Shown here: positions 8,499 through 16,514 of the stretch, one piece after another
Position numbering within the stretch: position 1 is the first letter of the stretch
Layout: every line of letters begins with the position of its first letter
DNA from: Oscillospiraceae bacterium
GTDB taxonomy: Bacteria; Bacillota; Clostridia; Oscillospirales; Ruminococcaceae
Reading direction: 5' to 3'
Assembly (NCBI GenBank): GCA_009777635.1
Contig: WRLK01000001.1
Location: 79,778 to 143,777 of the forward strand
Length of the DNA: 64,000 nucleotides
Translations under genes and position numbers: made by a program
The notes under the pieces: model-generated
The model's input: the letters and a program-made list of their open reading frames with translations, nothing else
The model's database searches: none
What the model was told of the DNA's origin: nothing

Positions 8499-10268
8499 TC
8501 ATTTGCTTAAATCTTCAACGGAAAAAACTTCAACCCTCACATTCTTGCCTTTGAGCGGTATTTCCCCGACCGACCGCGCCGTAACCTTGTCCTTTACGGC
8601 GTCATAAACAGGCTTACTGATCAGGACTTGTGACGGCAAGGCGTTGCTCTCTAACCGTGCGGCGGTGTTTACGGTGTCGCCAATGGCGGTATAGTCCTTT
8701 CGGAATGCTGGGCCGAGGTTTCCGACAATGGCGGTACCGCAGTGAAGCCCCACGCCAAAACCCACATCCACGCCGTACTTTTCTTTTATGGACGCATTAA
8801 CATCCGCCGCGCCCTGCACCATATCCCAAGCGGCTTTGACAGCCTTATAGATATAATCATCCAGCGGTACAAAGCCGTTGAACAATGCCATCGTCGCGTC
8901 ACCTATGAACTTGTCCACGCTGCCGCCGTTGTTGAATACCGAGCTTGCCGTAAGCTCCAAGTATTCGTTGAGTATCTTAACCACAAGCTCCGGCTCGTCT
9001 TGCAGGGCTTCGGTCATGGGGGTAAAGCCACGGACGTCCACGAACAGGACCGCGACGTCTTTCTTGACGCCTACCTCGTTGCTGTGGGCTTCTCCGGTTT
9101 CCATGAGCTTATCGACCAAATTCGGGTCAACGTATTTTTTGAACGCCCGCTTGACTTCCTGTTTTTCAAGCCGCTCTATGACATAGCCATATATCAAGTG
9201 ATAAAGGTACAGCACGACTAACGTAACGACGGGGTATAGGACAGGGGCGATATACCCCACGCCGAACAGCCAGAGGGCGGTAAAGACGTACCCGGCCGAC
9301 AGCGCGGCCATGATACCCAGGAATACGCGGATATCCGCTTTTTCGCTTAGCGCGGCAGCAAGGGCTATGATAAAGAAAAGAATCAGCCAGTTTACAATAA
9401 CCGGAAGCTCGGTCTTGAAGTTTTCGTCAAGGAGCATTTGCGTGACGTTGGCGTGTATTTCTACGCCGTACATCTGCACCCTGTTGCTGACAGGGGTATA
9501 GTAAGCGTCCATCATCCCCGGCGCATACGGCCCGATGAACACGATACAGTCTGCGAAAAAGTCCGGCTGAAAATCCTCCGCGAATATTTCAGCCAGTGAC
9601 ATTGTATAATACCCGCCCGGTTTTTGGGAGTAGGCGATATATGCCGTACCGTGGGTTTCCGCAAAGTCTAGCTCGTCGCCTGTGTACGCCTTGTAGACTT
9701 CATAGGGGAAGCCATACACATAATCGTTTCGATACGGCGCTTTCAGAGTGGCGCGGCGTATGTAATTGTCGCTGTCCGTGATGGCGTTGGCAAGGCCGTA
9801 GGCGGTATGCGCCGCCAACGCAGGATAAGGTGTCTCTATATGGTCAATAACGGCGCGCAGGCCCATATCCTGCCTAATGACGGAGTTTGCCACCAACACA
9901 ACATTACCGCCGTTCTCGGCGGCGGCGGCAAGGTTTAAGTCCGCTTCCGTGTCGTTGCTTTCCTCGATGTAGAAGATATCGACGGCGATCACAGCGGGCT
10001 TATAGTCCTCGTCCGAATTGAGGATATTGATAGCGTCGGCCATGATTTGGCGGCTCCAGCCCCCAAACCGCCCGAACTCGGCAAGGGCTTGTTCATCTAT
10101 GCCAATCACATAGATTTCCGGCGCGTCCACGGACACGGGGTTTTGAAAAAGCGCATCCTGCGCTTTGTGCTCCATATAGGAAAACAAGTCAAATCCATAC
10201 GCCAGCAAAAGCGCCGCCGCCACAAACAGGCTGCCAATCATTTTTTTCCGCTTTGCCCAAAAAGCCAT
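8499..10268 (-). CDS. CHASE2-domain class III adenylate cyclase
   Basis: 589 residues from ATG 10268, chosen because GGAGG lies eight bases upstream; a longer frame to 10340 would overlap the HD-GYP gene. One N-terminal membrane helix (about 10-28) leads to an extracytoplasmic CHASE2 sensor (about 35-280). Three membrane helices follow (about 288-307, 312-336, 340-360), then a class III cyclase domain (about 400-589). Metal-binding Asp411 (FVDVRGF) and Asp457 (FIGDATMA) are present. Lys453 and Thr527 are adenine-selecting positions, and Asn534 and Arg538 fill the transition-state positions, so an active adenylate cyclase is expected. It is the last gene of the NHL-FecR-MBL-HD-GYP operon. CHASE2 cyclases are often found next to FecR proteins in other phyla. 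Confidence 0.92.
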   Translation of the reverse strand: MAFWAKRKKMIGSLFVAAALLLAYGFDLFSYMEHKAQDALFQNPVSVDAPEIYVIGIDEQALAEFGRFGGWSRQIMADAINILNSDEDYKPAVIAVDIFYIEESNDTEADLNLAAAAENGGNVVLVANSVIRQDMGLRAVIDHIETPYPALAAHTAYGLANAITDSDNYIRRATLKAPYRNDYVYGFPYEVYKAYTGDELDFAETHGTAYIAYSQKPGGYYTMSLAEIFAEDFQPDFFADCIVFIGPYAPGMMDAYYTPVSNRVQMYGVEIHANVTQMLLDENFKTELPVIVNWLILFFIIALAAALSEKADIRVFLGIMAALSAGYVFTALWLFGVGYIAPVLYPVVTLVVLYLYHLIYGYVIERLEKQEVKRAFKKYVDPNLVDKLMETGEAHSNEVGVKKDVAVLFVDVRGFTPMTEALQDEPELVVKILNEYLELTASSVFNNGGSVDKFIGDATMALFNGFVPLDDYIYKAVKAAWDMVQGAADVNASIKEKYGVDVGFGVGLHCGTAIVGNLGPAFRKDYTAIGDTVNTAARLESNALPSQVLISKPVYDAVKDKVTARSVGEIPLKGKNVRVEVFSVEDLSK

Positions 10269-10317
10269 TTTTTCAACCTCCGGCCCTGCGGAGCCAACTC
10301 CTTCTTTAGAAAGGGTT

Positions 10318-11748
10318 TTACCGCCCGATCCCGCTTTCAATGAACATCGTTACAAGCTCTTTATGTAATTTGCCTTCGCCCGCCATAGATTTCAGTATCT
10401 CACATGCTTTTTCGCTCGGCATAGCCCTTCGGTAGGGGCGGTCGCCGGCCGTCAGCGCATCGTATATATCCATTATTGTTAATATGCACATTTCAAGCTC
10501 TACCTCGCCCCCGCTCAAACCATAAGGGTAGCCTGTGCCGTCTAAATACTCATGGTGGCTGCTTGCCCACGTGGGTACATGCCGGTAAGACTTATTAAAT
10601 TTCATGTTGTCAAGTAAACGGTGGGTAATCGCCGCGTGTTCCTGCATGATTTTACGTTCGTCATCAGTCAGCGTACCCTTGCGGACGGTGAGGGATTCTA
10701 TATTTTGCCCGGATAGGATGGGCGCGGGTTCGCCGTCCCGGTCTATGTATTTCAAATCCGCCAGCGCTTTTATTTGCTCCACTTTTTCATCAGTCATAAA
10801 TCCGGATGTGTTGGCGGCTTCAATGATGCTCCACGCTTCGGCAAGCTTGGCAGACATGCCGGGATTTTGCAAAGCCGCTATATCAAACCGATATTGCAGG
10901 CTCTCTGTCTGATCGCCCAATCTATCCATCTTGTCCATGATATGAAGCGGCGTTACGATTTTCCCAACATCATGCAGATAAGCCGCCATGACAAGCTGGG
11001 ACTGCCTGTTTTCGCTGAAATGATAATCATGGCCTTTTGGGTATTGTGACGTTAGATATTCGGCAAACGCACCGCAGAGCTTGGCGACGTTGTTTGTATG
11101 ATTGACATTGTAAGCGGAACGCTCGTCTATCGCTTTTGTCATTACCCGCACAAAGGAATGAAAAAGCTCGTCTATCTCCTTTGCGTACAGGATATTAGCC
11201 AAAGCGTTGGCCGACGCGCTGGCAAGCGCAAGCAGTACCGACGTATCAAAGGCGGCTGTGAACGCAATAACTGCACCTGCGCCGTCTTGTGCGTTTATTA
11301 GCTGGATAACCCCGATAACCTCCCCCTCGGTGGTGGAAAGAGGAAATGCCAGCATGGATTTTGTGCGGTAACCCGTCAGTTTGTCGTAGTTTTTCGGGCC
11401 GGAAAAATTAAAGCGCGCATCCTCGTATACGTCGTCAACGTTTATGAGTTCGTTCTTGATAGCGGCGTATGCGCTGATATTATCGATATGATCCCCGTCC
11501 AACCGTATAGGGGGCAAGTCTATGTTCTCATGCGCGCCTTTGTAGATATTCAGGCTTATCGTTTTCATGATGCGGAAAACAAGCTGTTCGTCCTCAGCCA
11601 CATAGAGTGTTCCGGCGTCGGCGTTCGTCAGCTCCATCATCTTTGTAAGGATCGTGTTTAAAAGGCCGTAGTAGTTTGTCTCGCGGGAAAAAGCAAGCAC
11701 CGCTTCAAGGGCTTTTTCAAGGTCATACTGCAATATCTCGGTTTTCAT
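10318..11748 (-). CDS. GAF and HD-GYP domain phosphodiesterase
   Basis: 476 residues. An N-terminal GAF domain (about 20-185) could bind a small ligand or cyclic nucleotide. An HD-GYP domain (about 195-470) shows His259-Asp260 in YLHDVGKI, the HHE triad 398-400 and DGTGYPYGL at 403-411, the sequence that defines the family. HD-GYP enzymes hydrolyse cyclic di-GMP or related cyclic dinucleotides. A segment of roughly 85 residues separates HDVGK from the following EHA motif (370-372), longer than in standard members. The start overlaps the preceding hydrolase stop by four bases (ATGA), so the two are coupled. It is probably soluble, as no membrane helix is seen. Confidence 0.93.
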   Translation of the reverse strand: MKTEILQYDLEKALEAVLAFSRETNYYGLLNTILTKMMELTNADAGTLYVAEDEQLVFRIMKTISLNIYKGAHENIDLPPIRLDGDHIDNISAYAAIKNELINVDDVYEDARFNFSGPKNYDKLTGYRTKSMLAFPLSTTEGEVIGVIQLINAQDGAGAVIAFTAAFDTSVLLALASASANALANILYAKEIDELFHSFVRVMTKAIDERSAYNVNHTNNVAKLCGAFAEYLTSQYPKGHDYHFSENRQSQLVMAAYLHDVGKIVTPLHIMDKMDRLGDQTESLQYRFDIAALQNPGMSAKLAEAWSIIEAANTSGFMTDEKVEQIKALADLKYIDRDGEPAPILSGQNIESLTVRKGTLTDDERKIMQEHAAITHRLLDNMKFNKSYRHVPTWASSHHEYLDGTGYPYGLSGGEVELEMCILTIMDIYDALTAGDRPYRRAMPSEKACEILKSMAGEGKLHKELVTMFIESGIGR

Positions 11749-12542
11749 AAACTGATCACCAACCCGTCATATGCCAGAAAAAATCGGCTGTTGTCTGCTT
11801 TTCCGGCAAGAATTTTATACGTTTCGTCTGTATAGTGATAATCGAAATGGGAAAAGATTATCCGTTTGCACCCACAGTTGGCAGCCAGCGCGTACCCGGC
11901 CTCATAAGTCGAATGGCCCCAACCGCGCCTTGCGGGGTAATCCTCCGGCAAGTAGGCGGCGTCGAAAATCACAGCGTCGGCGTTTTGGCAGAACGCCGCC
12001 AGATCGTCAAAGCCCGGCGCACCCTCGGCTGTTTCGCAGTCCAGCAGATATACAACGGTCTTTTCGCCCTCTATGCGAAAGGAGGTCGTGCCGTCCGGAT
12101 GATTTGCGTCGAAAGGCGTTACCTTCACGCTGCCGGCCGGGTTCCGTCCGCCCAAGTCAAACGCGCCTGTTATTTCTATCAGCCGTGCCTTGCACATGGC
12201 GGATAAGTCCACCGGCCAGTATGGGGGCCTGAACGCGCCGAACACTTGTGAGGCAAGTGGCGCATCGCCGCGGGATTTCGTGTAAATGCGTATATCGTTT
12301 GGCTCGTACAGGGCGGAAAGCGCGGGGAGCCCCACGATATGGTCTAAATGCAAATGCCCCAGCAGGATATCCACGCCGCAGTTTGGGGGCGGGGTAAACC
12401 CCGCAAGCCCCGTGCCCGCGTCCAGCAAGATAATGCGCCCGTTCATGTCCAGCCGGACGCAGGAGGTATTCACGCCCAGCCGCGCGGCGTTTTTGTGATA
12501 ATATGGCATACTGCCGCGGCTTCCGTAAATCGTTAGGGTCAT
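11745..12542 (-). CDS. Metallo-beta-lactamase-fold hydrolase, possible cyclic phosphodiesterase
   Basis: 265 residues from ATG 12542, with AAGGAG six bases upstream. The N-terminus GSRGSMPYYHKN is typical of the PhnP/RNase Z-like branch (COG1235). The metal motif is GHLHLDHIVGLP (HxHxDH). Further ligands are likely in DANHPDGT, LLDCE, WGHST and FSHFDYH. Characterised relatives cleave cyclic phosphates such as phosphoribosyl 1,2-cyclic phosphate or 3',5'-cAMP. In this operon, between a FecR protein and cyclic-nucleotide enzymes, a cyclic phosphodiesterase role is attractive but not shown by sequence. No signal peptide. It is coupled to the HD-GYP gene by a four-base overlap. Confidence 0.85.
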   Translation of the reverse strand: MTLTIYGSRGSMPYYHKNAARLGVNTSCVRLDMNGRIILLDAGTGLAGFTPPPNCGVDILLGHLHLDHIVGLPALSALYEPNDIRIYTKSRGDAPLASQVFGAFRPPYWPVDLSAMCKARLIEITGAFDLGGRNPAGSVKVTPFDANHPDGTTSFRIEGEKTVVYLLDCETAEGAPGFDDLAAFCQNADAVIFDAAYLPEDYPARRGWGHSTYEAGYALAANCGCKRIIFSHFDYHYTDETYKILAGKADNSRFFLAYDGLVISL

Positions 12543-12558
12543 GCAGCGCTCCTTAGAT

Positions 12559-14919
12559 TCATGGCAATATTTGCACCCATTTGTGCGCATCGTCCCAAGT
12601 ATATGAGGTGCTCGTGCCGCCCGTGCCGCTTGTTCCGTCTGGCGCGGTATTCCATGTCGCTGTGTACGAAGGAAGCGTGATAATCGGCTGTTGGCTAAAC
12701 GCATATCTCTCACCCCTTGCAGTGACGGGGCCGCTAATCGTTATGTCAAATGCGGTAATACCGTGGCGCTCTGCACCTGTACCTGTAATGATACCCGTGA
12801 TTGTACCGGTAATGGTTACACTGCTACCCGTACCCGTAGTCATAATCCCGGTATCACCGGTGATGTTGCCCACTGTGCCGGAGATTTCAATTGCACCTCC
12901 TGCCCCCGCATAAAGCCCGCTCCTCTCACCACCGATAATATTGCCTACCGTACCCTCGATAGAGACGCCTTGACCACTGCCTGAAGCAACAAGCCCGGTA
13001 TCCGTGCCGAAAATCGTGCCAATATTTGCCGATGCGGAAATCGTAATATCATTGTAAGCTTGAATACCGGTACCAGCGGCTCCGGTAACGCGTATTTCAG
13101 ATATTTCCGCATCAATTGTAAGGTCGCCGTCTGCGTAAATGCCATTCTGAGTGCCGTACGGAAGAGAGTTAATAATAGAAACTCCCGCGCCGCCGCCGGA
13201 TATCACCGCGCCTGCAGTATTGATACGAAGTGCGACGGTATTGTCCGTTGTATTTATGCGGACTGAACTGTCCAAAATAATGTCTGTGGCTTCCGCGATA
13301 TGCACCGCCCATCCGACTCCGCCCTCCCATCCGCCGGCTGTGCCGTCGCCGCGTATGGTAATCGGGTCTTCGCCGTAGACGCTTATCATCGAAAAACGGA
13401 CCACAAAATCTTCACTTTGGATTTCGATCTCCTCCGCGGTGGCGGCGCTTAAATCGAGGATACGCGCGCCCGACACCGCCGTTGCGGCAGCCGCCGCTCC
13501 GCTGCCAATCGCGTTGACCGCCCGGACTTGGAATGTATAGCTTGTGCCATTGGTCAAGCCGGTAAAAATGTGGCTTGTATTTGTATCCGGCGTGATCCAG
13601 GTCACACCGTTGTCGCCGGATACTTCATACCCCGTAATCGCGCTGCCGCCGTCACTTGCAGGGGCAGCCCATGAAAGCGAGACTCGCTCGTTACCCGGTC
13701 TTGCGGTAAAGCTTTGCGGCGCGGTGGGCGCGCCAGGCATGGTCACGGTAAACGATAGAACGACGGATAACGAGATACCGTTGTCACCTGTAACTACAAG
13801 TGTGTCCGTATACGTGCCAATCGGAAGGGCATCTTTATGCAGGATGGAGAACATGATGCTTTCGCCCGCGGGGATTGATACATCTTTCGGAAGAACAAAG
13901 CCAGGGTCGTCATCTTCCACAAATGCACTGCCTGCGCCCAGCGTCAGCGCTGCCGTAATTCCTGTAAGCGGCTGGGTTCCTGTGTTCGTAACGGTAAATA
14001 TTTGCTCAGCCTGTTCGAGATACCCCTCTACCTGCGCCGGGAACGTGTACGTCCCGCTGGGGCTGATGGTTGCGGCGTATGGCGTATTCGGCGTGCCGCC
14101 GCCTACACTGCCGCTGCTGCCGCCGCTGCTGCTGCCGCCTGTATTTCCTCCGCCGCTGCCGGCAGATTCGGTTGTGTTCGTGTAAATGATTTCATTGACG
14201 ATTACCGGCGGGTCCGTCGTCTGAGATTGAGGCATAGAATCCAGCAGCTCTTTGATTTTCGCAAAATCCTCCGGGGTGAATATATCGCCCAGCTTATCGC
14301 TGTTTTCAAGTATGGTTTGCAATACGAAGCTGCTGTAATGTTCAAGCTCTGTATTCCTGATGGTGAAATCCTGGTCCGGCATCGTCCCCTCGTCATGCGC
14401 CGTCATGGACTGGCCCGCTCCCAGATGATATTTGCCGTTGATAATGCCCGAGCCTTTCAGCATGGTATAAATAACGTGTTTTCCACCGAGGTATTCCACG
14501 ACAAAGAACGTGCCGCGCACGGCAAGGGTCGTGTTGCCTACCTGCACGTCGATTTCGTTGCCGGATTTCAAGTTGGCGTCCACTGCGGCGGAGCCGTTTT
14601 TAACGGAAACCGTAAGCTTATTCCGCGACGCTTTGCTGACGCCTACCTCGGTCTTGCCGTCCATTTTCAAAAGGGAAGCCTCGTCCAGCTTGAGCCACGC
14701 GTTTGACTTGTCCGGGGTCTTTACGGTGTACCCGTCATAAAGCCGCAATCCCGCCCTTGCGTTGAACTCCTTGGCCGTGCCTTTTGTCATTTTCACGCCG
14801 CCGCCCTCTATCTTGAAGATAGAAACCTGCTGCGCGGACGGGTCTACCGCAAAACTCAGTGGAAACAGATTTACCAATACAATGATCGCTAACAGAAAAG
14901 CAAAATATTTTTTCAACAT
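12559..14919 (-). CDS. Secreted FecR-domain protein with fibronectin III and beta-helix-like region
   Basis: 786 residues. A signal peptide (1-24) is followed by a FecR domain (about 30-180, including DVQVGNTTLAVRGTFFVVEY), an alpha-helical stretch (195-230), a Gly/Ser linker (253-277), an Ig-like domain (280-393) and a fibronectin type III domain (397-485). Then comes a Gly/Thr/Ile-rich region (490-740) of short repeats such as VGNITGDTG and ITGTIT that looks like a parallel beta-helix. No sortase motif, SLH domain or C-terminal membrane anchor is visible, so it may be released or held non-covalently. FecR is best known from TonB-dependent iron signalling in Gram-negative bacteria, but FecR-like extracellular proteins also occur beside CHASE2 cyclases. 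Here it could be the ligand or partner of the cyclase sensor. Confidence 0.88.
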   Translation of the reverse strand: MLKKYFAFLLAIIVLVNLFPLSFAVDPSAQQVSIFKIEGGGVKMTKGTAKEFNARAGLRLYDGYTVKTPDKSNAWLKLDEASLLKMDGKTEVGVSKASRNKLTVSVKNGSAAVDANLKSGNEIDVQVGNTTLAVRGTFFVVEYLGGKHVIYTMLKGSGIINGKYHLGAGQSMTAHDEGTMPDQDFTIRNTELEHYSSFVLQTILENSDKLGDIFTPEDFAKIKELLDSMPQSQTTDPPVIVNEIIYTNTTESAGSGGGNTGGSSSGGSSGSVGGGTPNTPYAATISPSGTYTFPAQVEGYLEQAEQIFTVTNTGTQPLTGITAALTLGAGSAFVEDDDPGFVLPKDVSIPAGESIMFSILHKDALPIGTYTDTLVVTGDNGISLSVVLSFTVTMPGAPTAPQSFTARPGNERVSLSWAAPASDGGSAITGYEVSGDNGVTWITPDTNTSHIFTGLTNGTSYTFQVRAVNAIGSGAAAAATAVSGARILDLSAATAEEIEIQSEDFVVRFSMISVYGEDPITIRGDGTAGGWEGGVGWAVHIAEATDIILDSSVRINTTDNTVALRINTAGAVISGGGAGVSIINSLPYGTQNGIYADGDLTIDAEISEIRVTGAAGTGIQAYNDITISASANIGTIFGTDTGLVASGSGQGVSIEGTVGNIIGGERSGLYAGAGGAIEISGTVGNITGDTGIMTTGTGSSVTITGTITGIITGTGAERHGITAFDITISGPVTARGERYAFSQQPIITLPSYTATWNTAPDGTSGTGGTSTSYTWDDAHKWVQILP

Positions 14920-14931
14920 GCAAGCCGCCCC

Positions 14932-16071
14932 CTAAACATACAAAGCGGGATTGAAAGGCATCCGCTTGATTTTATTATTTTCCGTATCGGCAATATACAG
15001 CGTCCCGTTGCGGTAAGCAATCCCGCTCGGGGAGTTAAGCCTTGCGGCAAGCGCCAAACCGTCGGCGTCACCCGGCTCGCCTGTCCCGGCAATTGTTGTA
15101 ACCTTGCCTGTTTTCGTTGATATTGCGCGTATCATGTGGTTGCCGCTGTCCGCGACTACCACGACGTCCCCCACAAGAATTATGCCCCTTGGCAAATTGA
15201 ACATAGCCGCTGTTCCGGCGCCGTCCGCGTACCCGCCGACAGGATGCTTATCCTCGTCCCAATGCGTTACCCGCCCGGCGATTGTCGTCACCTGTCCGTT
15301 TTCGATTTTCCGTATCCTGTGGTTTCCCGTGTCCGCCACATAGATGGTTTTGCCGTCATTGCTGACGGCGATCCCGCCCGGATTGATGAACAAGGCTTTG
15401 CTTGCATCGCCGTCAATGTACCCCGTCTTTTGCGGATTCCCGGCGATTGTTACCGCGTTGCCGTCCTTGTCAATCTTGCGGATGCAGTTATTATTTTCAT
15501 CCGCGACATAGAGGTTATCGCCCCTGTCTATTGCTATCGCTGTCGGGTTGCTGAACAAGGCGCGGTTCGCCGCGCCGTTTCGGTGTCCCGGCGCACCCGT
15601 CCCGGTGAGCGTGTAGACCCGGTTGCGGCGTATCATACGGATGGTATTGCTTGCGCTGTCTGTAAAAATAAAATCCCCTGCTGCGTTGAAAACGCCGTTC
15701 GTTGGGCGGTTCAGCAGCGCGGAGGACAACAGGCCGTCCAAATAATACCCTTTGGAAAGCCCGTATTCATCTGTGTACTGTGATTTCCCGGCAAGCGTTT
15801 TCACCCCTGCCGAGCCTATTGTCCGTATGGCGTTGTTGTATGTATCCAGCACATATATAACGCCGTTCGCATTCGTTATTACGCCGTAAGGCCGTGTAAA
15901 CTTGGCGACGGTCCTATCACCGTTTACAAGACCGTGGCTCCCGGTTCCGTAAAGCGTCTTGACCTCCACATCAGCAGATGCGCCGGTTGCCGTTACAGGT
16001 GCGCATAGCAGTATAAAGGCCAGAATTTGGGAAAATAATTTTACGGCTTTCATTTTTTTGATATTGTTCAT
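14932..16071 (-). CDS. Secreted NHL-repeat beta-propeller protein
   Basis: About 379 residues. I use ATG 16071, which has GGAG six bases upstream; ATG 16083 is an alternative. A signal peptide is evident (hydrophobic run ending near TATGASA). The mature part consists of six NHL-type blades with the recurring pattern IAG...DG...A.F..P.GIA...G.LYVAD..NN.IRKI, enough to close a six-bladed propeller. NHL propellers bind proteins, carbohydrates or other ligands outside the cell; none is known to be catalytic by this motif alone. It is the first gene of the signalling operon and lies 12 bases from the FecR gene. Confidence 0.92.
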   Translation of the reverse strand: MNNIKKMKAVKLFSQILAFILLCAPVTATGASADVEVKTLYGTGSHGLVNGDRTVAKFTRPYGVITNANGVIYVLDTYNNAIRTIGSAGVKTLAGKSQYTDEYGLSKGYYLDGLLSSALLNRPTNGVFNAAGDFIFTDSASNTIRMIRRNRVYTLTGTGAPGHRNGAANRALFSNPTAIAIDRGDNLYVADENNNCIRKIDKDGNAVTIAGNPQKTGYIDGDASKALFINPGGIAVSNDGKTIYVADTGNHRIRKIENGQVTTIAGRVTHWDEDKHPVGGYADGAGTAAMFNLPRGIILVGDVVVVADSGNHMIRAISTKTGKVTTIAGTGEPGDADGLALAARLNSPSGIAYRNGTLYIADTENNKIKRMPFNPALYV

Positions 16072-16112
16072 CACATTCTCCATACCTATCAATCTTCTAA
16101 ATCAGCGTCCAT

Positions 16113-16142
16113 ATTGTATCACGACGCCGCCGGGCTTGGCAA
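16113..16142 (-). promoter_or_regulatory. Promoter of the NHL-FecR-MBL-HD-GYP-cyclase operon
   Basis: On the minus strand, -35 TTGCCA (plus-strand 16137-16142) and -10 TACAAT (16113-16118) are separated by 18 bases, about 40 bases upstream of the NHL start. This is a good housekeeping-type promoter and the only strong one before the five-gene operon. Confidence 0.7.
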
Positions 16143-16241
16143 TAATAAAAAATTACCGTTCATTAGACCTCTTGCGAACCCCCCGGCCCGGCCGCGCGGG
16201 AACCGCGAAGCCGTTAAGCTGCTCCCCTATGAACGCAGGAT

Positions 16242-16290
16242 AAAAAAATGGAGTGTCCTAAAGAATACTGAAGTTCTTTATGAACACTCC
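16242..16290 (-). terminator. Terminator downstream of tRNA-Pro
   Basis: Stem halves GGAGTGT/ACACTCC (16250-16256, 16284-16290) and inner TAAAGAA/TTCTTTA (16259-16265, 16274-16280) form a long hairpin. On the minus strand it is followed by a run of T (plus-strand A tract 16242-16248). It ends the tRNA transcript before the NHL operon promoter. Confidence 0.85.
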
Positions 16291-16293
16291 GCA

Positions 16294-16370
16294 TGGTCGA
16301 GGCGACAGGATTCGAACCTGCGGCATCTTGGTCCCAAACCAAGCACTCTACCAAACTGAGCTACGCCTCG
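16294..16370 (-). tRNA. tRNA-Pro (UGG)
   Basis: The reverse complement gives acceptor stem CGAGGCG paired with CGCCTCG, a discriminator A and an encoded CCA end. The D-arm is TAGCTCAGTTTGGTAGA, the anticodon loop is TTTGGGA with anticodon TGG, and the T-arm contains GGTTCGAATCC. The 77-base length includes CCA. UGG reads all or most proline codons. Confidence 0.96.
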
Positions 16371-16383
16371 AAATGTCTATTGT

Positions 16384-16413
16384 AGTATACATGACACACA
16401 AGAAAATAGTCAA
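16384..16413 (-). promoter_or_regulatory. Promoter of tRNA-Pro
   Basis: Minus-strand -35 TTGACT (plus 16408-16413) and -10 TATACT (16384-16389) are separated by 18 bases and lie about 14 bases before the mature tRNA 5' end. Confidence 0.75.
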
Positions 16414-16434
16414 GCGTTTTTAATATTTTTACTC

Positions 16435-16463
16435 TTGTCAAATATAAAAAATATTGGTAAAAT
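16435..16463 (+). promoter_or_regulatory. Promoter of trmL
   Basis: TTGTCA at 16435-16440 and TAAAAT at 16458-16463 are spaced by 17 bases in an AT-rich stretch. They lie about 50 bases upstream of the trmL start and diverge from the tRNA promoter. Confidence 0.65.
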
Positions 16464-16514
16464 AATTTTTGTAAATTATTAAGGCCGACAGGCCTAAATG
16501 GAGCTTGATCGTAT

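Noticed and set aside
14090..14165. GCC/GCT-rich low-complexity tract that could be taken for a microsatellite
   Set aside because: It is the coding sequence of the Gly/Ser linker (residues 253-277) of the FecR protein and is in frame throughout.
13544..14706. Two long plus-strand frames opposite the FecR gene
   Set aside because: They reflect the codon pattern of the Gly/Ser/Thr-rich coding strand; no start signals or family features.
16114..16359. Plus-strand open frame of 81 codons over the tRNA-Pro region
   Set aside because: Its C-terminal part (RRQDSNLRHLGPKPSTL) is the translation of the antisense strand of a tRNA gene, a known false protein; the tRNA on the minus strand explains the sequence.
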